Assembly: GCA_017431845.1 (NCBI GenBank)
Contig: JAFRKG010000116.1
Span: 1 to 33,227, forward strand
Direction of reading: 5' to 3'
From: Methanosphaera sp.
GTDB lineage: Archaea > Methanobacteriota > Methanobacteria > Methanobacteriales > Methanobacteriaceae
DNA: 33,227 nucleotides
The notes under the pieces were generated by a model. That model was not told where the DNA came from and did not search any database. It saw only the letters and a program-made list of their open reading frames with translations. Position 1 is the first letter of the stretch. Every line of letters starts with the position of its first letter. Shown here one piece after another: positions 28,880 through 33,227 of this stretch. A program made the position numbers and the translations under genes.

Positions 28880-30802
28880 ATTTACAAGATAGAAGAAATA
28901 AAAGGAGTAGGCGAAAAACTAGTGAAAAAAATAATTAAACAATATGGAAGCTACGATAACTTTAAAAAATCCATAGAAAACTATGAACTAGAAAAACTAA
29001 TGAACATACCAGGATTAAGTCAAAAATTAGCACTAGAAATAATAAGAAAAATACTTGGAAAAAAGAATACCGAATACCTGAAAACAGAACAATCACAAAA
29101 AATCTATGATGACATAATAACAAAAATACTTGAATTTGCAAACACCGACTATGCAAGAACAAGAATACTGCTCCTGAACCCGACAACAGACTATTCAAAA
29201 ATCAGAAAAACACAGGAAATGATACAGGAAACACTAGACCAAACACGAGAACTAGACTATGCATACATAAGAAACCTATACAAAAAAATAATCCCCCTCA
29301 CAGACAATATAAGACCAAAATTTAATGACGAATACGCAATAGTATGCGAAGACTATGAGGATTACCTGACCCTGATAAAAAAAGGATTCGACAGATACTG
29401 TAACGTATTTGCAATAGAAGATCATGTGAACCTAGAAGAATTTGAATTCATAATATACCTATACAACCAATACAACATAGACCCTGGAGAAGCAAACAAT
29501 ATAGTGGCAATAAGCAACCAAAGCCCGGACTATGAAATACAACCAAACATAATACTAGAATACTATAAACAAAACAGAACAACACTAGAAAATGTACACC
29601 ACCTAAGAGAATACATAGGACTGGGAAGTAACATAACCGAAGCACTAGAAGCACTAGACTCGATACAAATAGAAAAACATAACGAAATAGCAATAAATGA
29701 AATCATAGACGAAATAAAAGATGACATAAACGAAAAACTAAAGACAAAAATTCAACAAGTAGAACTGGAAGGAGATGAAATACTACTCATACTAAACAAT
29801 GAAGACCTGCCACCAAAACTAATGACAATATTCGATGAAGTACTAGAAGAAGCAAGAGAAGAACTATCCGAAAAAACAGGACTACTATTTGATCCATTCA
29901 TAATAAAATATCCTATAGAAATTGATGAAAACGAAGTAAAAAGAGTACAGGAAAACATTAAAGCAAACATAAACCTGAAAAAATATGAACAAGAACTTAA
30001 TGCATGCAGCATACTAGAAAAATATGCAGCAGAAATAAAAAAAGAAACACAGGAACTCATAGAATATGATTACCAATTTACACTAGCAAGCTTCAGCAAA
30101 TACTATGAACTGACAATACCCGAAATAGAAGACACATACCAATTAAAAGAAAGCCTGCACTTAAACCTTAAACAAGAAGAAAAAACAACAAACACGCCAA
30201 TGCAGAAAATAAACTATAACCTAGACCAGAAAAACAATATCATACTCTTAACCGGAGCAAACAGTGGAGGAAAAACAACACTACTTGAAACTCTGGGACA
30301 ACACACCATAATGACACATATGGGACTAGGCGTATGCTCAGCAGAGGCAACAATACCTGAAATAAACGAAGTACACTACTTCACAAAAAAACATTCCCTT
30401 AACGCAGGAGCATTTGAAACATTCCTAACATCATTCATACCAGTAACAATAGGAAAAGAAAAAAAACTGGTATTAATAGATGAACTAGAATCAATAACAG
30501 AACTGGAAGCCGCAATAAAAATAATAATAGGATTCATAGAACACATACAGGATGATAACTCCTATGCAGTAATAGTAACACATATGGCTCCTGAAATACT
30601 GAAAAGAACAGATAATGTGAAAATTAGAACGGATGGAATAGAAGCAAAAGGATTAGATGAAAATTACAACCTAATCGTGGATAGGACACCAAAAATTAAT
30701 TATCTGGCAAACAGTACTCCTGAATTAATTCTGCAAAAAATATATGAAAAATCAGAAGAACCATTAAAAAGTGTATACAAGGACATTCTAGAAAAGTTCT
30801 AG
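28880..30802 (+). CDS. MutS-family ATPase with N-terminal HhH motifs
   Basis: A 640-residue protein if it starts at ATT (28880); the first conventional start, GTG at 28922, would give 626. The upstream 14 codons (IYKIEEIKGVGEKL) complete a helix-hairpin-helix that continues as VKKIIKQYGSYDNF, and a second hairpin IPGLSQKLALEII follows. A long helical middle leads to the MutS ATPase domain with Walker A TGANSGGKTT (458-467) and Walker B LVLIDELE (530-537). The mismatch-recognition domain of MutS and a C-terminal Smr domain are not evident. It belongs with archaeal MutS-related proteins close to MutS2. A DNA-junction or repair role is likely but unproven. Base use is strongly A/C-rich. Confidence 0.85.
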   Translation: MYKIEEIKGVGEKLVKKIIKQYGSYDNFKKSIENYELEKLMNIPGLSQKLALEIIRKILGKKNTEYLKTEQSQKIYDDIITKILEFANTDYARTRILLLNPTTDYSKIRKTQEMIQETLDQTRELDYAYIRNLYKKIIPLTDNIRPKFNDEYAIVCEDYEDYLTLIKKGFDRYCNVFAIEDHVNLEEFEFIIYLYNQYNIDPGEANNIVAISNQSPDYEIQPNIILEYYKQNRTTLENVHHLREYIGLGSNITEALEALDSIQIEKHNEIAINEIIDEIKDDINEKLKTKIQQVELEGDEILLILNNEDLPPKLMTIFDEVLEEAREELSEKTGLLFDPFIIKYPIEIDENEVKRVQENIKANINLKKYEQELNACSILEKYAAEIKKETQELIEYDYQFTLASFSKYYELTIPEIEDTYQLKESLHLNLKQEEKTTNTPMQKINYNLDQKNNIILLTGANSGGKTTLLETLGQHTIMTHMGLGVCSAEATIPEINEVHYFTKKHSLNAGAFETFLTSFIPVTIGKEKKLVLIDELESITELEAAIKIIIGFIEHIQDDNSYAVIVTHMAPEILKRTDNVKIRTDGIEAKGLDENYNLIVDRTPKINYLANSTPELILQKIYEKSEEPLKSVYKDILEKF

Positions 30803-31104
30803 TATAAATCCTATTCAACTCCTTTCTTTTAAAATTAGGATATTGCATCCCATTATTACTAAAAATTTTTTAGTGCTTACTGTATTTTAATATTCGTATT
30901 TGATAAGTCTCGGATAACAGTTTCATTACATGACTTCATTATAATCCCATCCTTGCAGTTATTATGCATGATAAGAAGGACACGAATACCTGCTGATGAG
31001 ACATATTCCAGTTTTGAACAATCAATGATTACACTGTTAATAATTAAAAGATGATTAAAAGAAATAAAAGAGATTTTTAATAGATAAAGAATATTTATAC
31101 ATAG
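30803..31104. other. Gene-poor gap between mutS-like gene and the IS element
   Basis: About 300 bases. It holds the STAS remnant on the minus strand (30877-31046) and AT-rich filler. Immediately after the MutS-like gene there is a T/C-rich stretch (CTCCTTTCTTTT, about 30816-30831) that could end its transcript. No intact gene is seen. Confidence 0.55.
30877..31046 (-). pseudogene. STAS-domain (anti-sigma antagonist-like) remnant
   Basis: About 55 codons on the minus strand are open to a TAA at 30879-30877. They read VIIDCSKLEYVSSAGIRVLL, then IMHNNCKDGIIMKSC and NETVIRDLSNTNIKIQ. This is the C-terminal part of a STAS domain, including the D-S-S-A-G-type loop where SpoIIAA proteins are phosphorylated (here SSAG). 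The N-terminal half of the domain, which should lie to the right, is missing: that DNA is AT-rich filler up to the IS element. No start codon or ribosome site fits. I call it a decayed fragment, perhaps lost along with the IS630 insertion 60 bases away. Confidence 0.7.
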
Positions 31105-31133
31105 TATAGTTAAAAACCTAATTATTAATAATA
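31105..31133 (+). repeat. Left terminal inverted repeat of the IS element
   Basis: 29 bases beginning TATAGTTAAAAACC match the reverse complement of 32445-32473 (TATAGTCAAAAACT...) with three mismatches. The outermost TA is the likely target duplication of an IS630/Tc1-type transposon. Confidence 0.85.
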
Positions 31134-31154
31134 ACTTAAGACATATATAATATT

Positions 31155-31646
31155 ATGACAATTAAACCTAAAGTTAAAATAACGAAACATATAAAACTTA
31201 ATAAATTAAATGAAGAAATTAAAAAAGCTGAAATTGAAGTAAAACGATTAGATAAACTTTATTTTATTAGAGCATGTTATAAAGGAAATGATATAGAACA
31301 AGCAGCAGATATAGTTGATATATCAATACCTAGTGCTTATCGATGGTTGGCTAAATGGAATGAGGAAGGATTAGAATTTTTAAGATATAAAAATAATGCT
31401 GGAAGACCTTCATTATTATCTGATAAAGATAAAGCAGAATTAAAAGAATTAATGTTAAATACCGATTATTTAACGACAGAAAAACTACATGAACTAATAT
31501 TAGCTCGTTTTGAGATAAATTATAGTTATAAACAAGTTAGAATTATTGCCCATCAATTAGGTTTTTCTTATGTAAAACCGTATCCTGAGTATGATAAAAC
31601 ACCACCTGATGCAGAATTACAATTAAAAAAAACACCGAAGAAATAA
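31155..31646 (+). CDS. IS630 transposase, DNA-binding part (ORF A)
   Basis: 163 residues. A helix-turn-helix occupies about residues 35-80 (IEQAADIVDISIPSAYRWLAKW) and a second winged-helix segment about 90-145 (LTTEKLHELILARF, YSYKQVRIIAHQLGFSYVKPYPEYD). This is the usual N-terminal half of IS630-family transposases, which normally continue directly into the DDE domain. Here the frame ends at TAA (31644-31646) just after a run of eight A (31625-31632). Reading one base back on that run gives KNTEEITLNTFIIGFMDQTSAQN and joins ORF B. Confidence 0.88.
   Translation: MTIKPKVKITKHIKLNKLNEEIKKAEIEVKRLDKLYFIRACYKGNDIEQAADIVDISIPSAYRWLAKWNEEGLEFLRYKNNAGRPSLLSDKDKAELKELMLNTDYLTTEKLHELILARFEINYSYKQVRIIAHQLGFSYVKPYPEYDKTPPDAELQLKKTPKK
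31625..31632 (+). other. A8 run, probable -1 frameshift site
   Basis: Eight A in a row, read in frame as TTA-AAA-AAA-ACA. A slip of one base back on A-AAA-AAA gives AAC-ACC-GAA-GAA and enters the DDE frame. This is the classic slippery arrangement used by several IS families. An inactivating indel or sequence error at the homopolymer would look the same. Confidence 0.55.
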
Positions 31647-31672
31647 CATTAAATACTTTTATTATAGGGTTC

Positions 31673-32479
31673 ATGGATCAAACATCTGCCCAAAATTTAC
31701 CAAATTCAGCAAGAATTCTTGTATATACAAAAGATAAAGGAAAAATCGTAAAAAATCCAAAAAAATACAGAGTAAACACGGTAGGATTTCAAGCAGTTAA
31801 TGGCAATTCTTTATTAAAATTCATAGACAACTCCAAAATAGTTTCTATGATACAATACATGGCCGATATTCGAATTGTAAATATGAAAAACCAGGATATC
31901 AAAGAATTGTTATATAAAACTGTTTATAATTCAAATTTAGATGAAGAAGAGATTATTCAACAAATAATGGATAAAGAAAAAATTTCAGATAAAGAATTCA
32001 AAGAAAAAATAAATAAAAGGATAACTAATGATAAATTAACAGAAAAACAATTAATACACGGCATAGAATTAGATATAAATAAAATTAAACCAAAATCTGA
32101 GGAAATTAAACATAAAACTGAAGATCAAATATTGGATAATCTAGAAAAATCTGGTGTTGAAGCCTGGTTAAAGAAAGAAAAACCAATTGAAATAGTTTTA
32201 GATAATTACACCACCCATCAATCAACCAAATTTCAAAGAGCATGCAAAATAATGAATATAACTTTAATATACTTACCTTATTATTCCCCACATTTAAATC
32301 CAATAGAACAAGTATGGAAATCTATTAAAAGAATCGTTTCAACTACTTATATTGAAGATAAGGAACATTTAAAACTCATATTTCAATTGAATTCTACAAT
32401 TTTGCAAAAAAAGAGTCATCTTATGAGAATTGGATTGAGGAATATATTATCAATAATTAAGTTTTTGACTATAAAATAG
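31673..32479 (+). CDS. IS630 transposase, DDE catalytic part (ORF B)
   Basis: 268 residues counted from an internal ATG; the real N-terminus probably comes from ORF A by frameshift, since the frame is open upstream and the ATG codon itself precedes the first catalytic Asp. The catalytic triad is D2 (GFMDQTSAQN), D177 (IVLDNYTTHQS) and E212 (YYSPHLNPIEQVWKSIKR). The D177-E212 spacing of 35 fits the family. The D2-D177 spacing of 175 is about twice the usual. The extra stretch, about residues 70-160, is a charged, helix-forming insert rich in K, E, D and I. The C-terminus overlaps the right inverted repeat. Confidence 0.85.
   Translation: MDQTSAQNLPNSARILVYTKDKGKIVKNPKKYRVNTVGFQAVNGNSLLKFIDNSKIVSMIQYMADIRIVNMKNQDIKELLYKTVYNSNLDEEEIIQQIMDKEKISDKEFKEKINKRITNDKLTEKQLIHGIELDINKIKPKSEEIKHKTEDQILDNLEKSGVEAWLKKEKPIEIVLDNYTTHQSTKFQRACKIMNITLIYLPYYSPHLNPIEQVWKSIKRIVSTTYIEDKEHLKLIFQLNSTILQKKSHLMRIGLRNILSIIKFLTIK
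32445..32473 (-). repeat. Right terminal inverted repeat of the IS element
   Basis: Reverse complement starts TATAGTCAAAAACTTAATTA and pairs with the left repeat at 26 of 29 positions. It overlaps the last codons of the DDE ORF. Confidence 0.85.
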
Positions 32480-32493
32480 TTAATATAAATTTT

Positions 32494-32564
32494 GCCTGTT
32501 TACTAACTCTCCAGATCACAGGTAGATTACCAACATTCCTCCCCGAGCAACCCTCGTACCAGGC
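32494..32564 (-). ncRNA. Candidate structured small RNA, about 71 nt, unidentified
   Basis: A GC-rich island (roughly half G+C) in otherwise very AT-rich DNA. Read on the minus strand the ends pair (GCCTG/CAGGC), followed by hairpins CGAG-GGTTG-CTCG and GGTA-ATC-TACC. A TATA box (TTTATATT, 32582-32589) is centred 21-22 bases before the first G. It has tRNA-like length but no T-loop TTC and no proper anticodon arm, so it is not a tRNA. It is not SRP or RNase P RNA by size. No coding frame explains it. It lies downstream of 5S rRNA on the same strand. Confidence 0.55.
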
Positions 32565-32565
32565 A

Positions 32566-32600
32566 ATTAACATAAAATGTTAATATAAATATTTATATTA
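32566..32600. promoter_or_regulatory. Hairpin plus palindromic TATA region upstream of the RNA candidate
   Basis: Two symmetric elements are adjacent: ATTAACAT-AAA-ATGTTAAT (32566-32584) and a perfect 20-base palindrome at 32581-32600 (TAATATAAAT and its complement). The second contains TATA boxes in both directions. The word GTTAATATAAAT also occurs at the other side of the RNA candidate (32479-32490). Confidence 0.5.
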
Positions 32601-32726
32601 AAACTAGTATTTTAAAATAGTGAAAATTAAAAATTAGAAGCATGAACTCATTACAAAAATCAGAAAAACTACATAATAAATTCCAAATAAAAACACGAAA
32701 TAAAACAAGTAAAGTAAATATTAAAG

Positions 32727-32846
32727 GCCGGCAACTTTCCGAAATTCCCATAAGCTTACCACCTATAGTACAAATCAGAACGTAGATAGACTTTATTACT
32801 GAGATCGAGACGAGATCAGATGTGACCCTATCGCTTTGGTCGCCGT
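32727..32846 (-). rRNA. 5S ribosomal RNA
   Basis: About 120 nt. The minus strand reads CGGCGACCAAAGCGATAGGG at the 5' end and AAAGTTGCCGGCC at the 3' end; CGGCGAC pairs with GTTGCCG as helix I. The conserved loop with GATCTCGTCTCGATCTCAG and the AAAGTC segment matches archaeal 5S rRNA. T-rich runs follow downstream (about 32675-32695 on the minus strand) and may terminate the transcript. Exact ends are estimated to within a few bases. Confidence 0.93.
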
Positions 32847-33104
32847 ACCAGTGTATACTATAATGTATATTCATCATAGTATATAAATGTTATCATCGTA
32901 TATACATCCAGTAAAAACTAGTATTATCCAAATACTGAATACACCTAACTAGAATAAAGAAAAAGCCAATAACACAATAATCTCATGCCAAACTATCAAT
33001 CCATGCACAACAGAACAACACAATACAGTCATCCCATAACAAAATAATTGCCAATGCTTGAAATTATATTCAATATGAAATTTGTGAAAAAATCGGGTGT
33101 TGGA
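32847..33104 (-). other. 23S-5S spacer
   Basis: About 258 bases without a tRNA or gene. On the minus strand a clear TATA box TTTATATA (32880-32887) lies about 37 bases before 5S, and an inverted repeat ATGTATAT/ATATACAT (32863-32870 with 32900-32907) surrounds it. The rest is A/C-rich on the + strand. The spacer is long for a 23S-5S junction. Confidence 0.6.
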
Positions 33105-33227
33105 AACCGCGGACTTAACAACTCGAAAAAATCTCGAAGCTTACATCCCAATCCCATCAAACAAGTCTTCTACTCATACCCTAAAAAAGCTGCTTATTTT
33201 CACGGAATACCTCAGGCTTAGATGCTT
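33105..33227 (-). rRNA. 23S ribosomal RNA, 3' end (cut by window)
   Basis: The minus strand begins AAGCATCTAAGCCTGAGG, the conserved segment near the 3' end of 23S rRNA. It runs on through GATGGGATTGGGATGTAAGC to TTGTTAAGTCCGCGG, which corresponds to the terminal CUUAACC-like segment that pairs with the 5' end. Most of the gene lies outside the window to the right. The 3' end is placed near 33105 by eye. Confidence 0.88.

Larger units (their letters stand above)
31107..32471 (+). mobile_element. IS630-type insertion sequence, about 1365 bp
   Basis: Bounded by imperfect 29-base inverted repeats with TA on both outer sides, as expected for the TA-targeting IS630/mariner group. It encodes a helix-turn-helix ORF and a DDE ORF in a different frame. 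The second ORF runs 8 bases past the right boundary. Codon use is A-rich without the extreme A/C bias of the DNA to its left, which fits a later arrival. Confidence 0.85.

Noticed and set aside
32494-32564. Degenerate tRNA as the explanation of the GC-rich 71-nt segment.
   Set aside because: Length and paired ends fit, but there is no T-loop TTC, no seven-base anticodon loop on a five-base stem, and the acceptor pairing stops after five pairs.
32593-32877. A leftward 94-codon frame.
   Set aside because: It covers the 5S rRNA gene, so it is a chance frame through structural RNA.
31105-33227. An integrated plasmid or virus as the source of the right-hand accessory region.
   Set aside because: There is no integrase, no replication gene and no tRNA-derived attachment repeat. 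A single IS element next to an rRNA operon explains what is seen.

Overview
This is a very AT-rich stretch of a methanogenic archaeon of the order Methanobacteriales. The best guess is Methanosphaera, inferred from base composition and gene content, not from a database match. Archaeal markers are a histone, RadB, MCM, AglB, aIF2-beta, NMD3, archaeal TyrRS, an archaeal Elp3 and the methylthiotransferase e-MtaB. Methanogen markers are the methanopterin enzyme beta-RFAP synthase and a homoaconitase-type small subunit carrying the YLRT specificity motif. Start sites look like GGAGGTG-type ribosome sites, several followed by TTG, and one gene appears to start at ATT.

Layout. Positions 1-2 kb hold a histone gene, then a leftward ytfJ (GerW)/ytfI (DUF2953)/small-protein cluster, then tRNA-Phe(GAA) and tRNA-Val(GAC). 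Positions 2-6.2 kb are one leftward operon: mptG, hacB, a zinc-finger protein, e-MtaB and a zinc-ribbon membrane protein. Positions 6.3-13 kb hold elp3 (with a TAA directly after its apparent ancestral ATG), a PRC-barrel protein, an aminotransferase with radB, and the oligosaccharyltransferase aglB. Positions 13.3-19.6 kb hold an Hrq1/MrfA-like helicase convergent with topoisomerase I, then a phosphodiesterase with the rRNA methylase RlmE, and a small membrane-anchored protein. Positions 19.8-24.8 kb form a rightward information-processing block: mcm, aIF2-beta, nmd3, tyrS and a two-repeat small protein, followed by leftward tmk. Positions 25.5-30.8 kb hold a two-domain U32 protein, a TauE/SafE permease and a MutS-type ATPase. 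Positions 30.8-33.2 kb are accessory: a STAS remnant, a complete IS630-type element with matched inverted ends, an unidentified GC-rich small RNA candidate, 5S rRNA, and the 3' end of 23S rRNA at the window edge.

The strongest unexpected signal is an abrupt reversal of strand composition inside the intact U32 gene, at about 26.61-26.82 kb. To the left the + strand is G/T-rich, and to the right it is A/C-rich, whichever strand the genes lie on. Genes and the rRNA operon on the two sides mostly point toward the switch. This is what a chromosomal replication terminus should look like. Other notable items are an ATT start on the MutS-like gene, the codon-2 stop in elp3, the GC-rich 71-nt RNA candidate with its own TATA box, and a transposase with a poly-A frameshift site and a large insert in its DDE domain.
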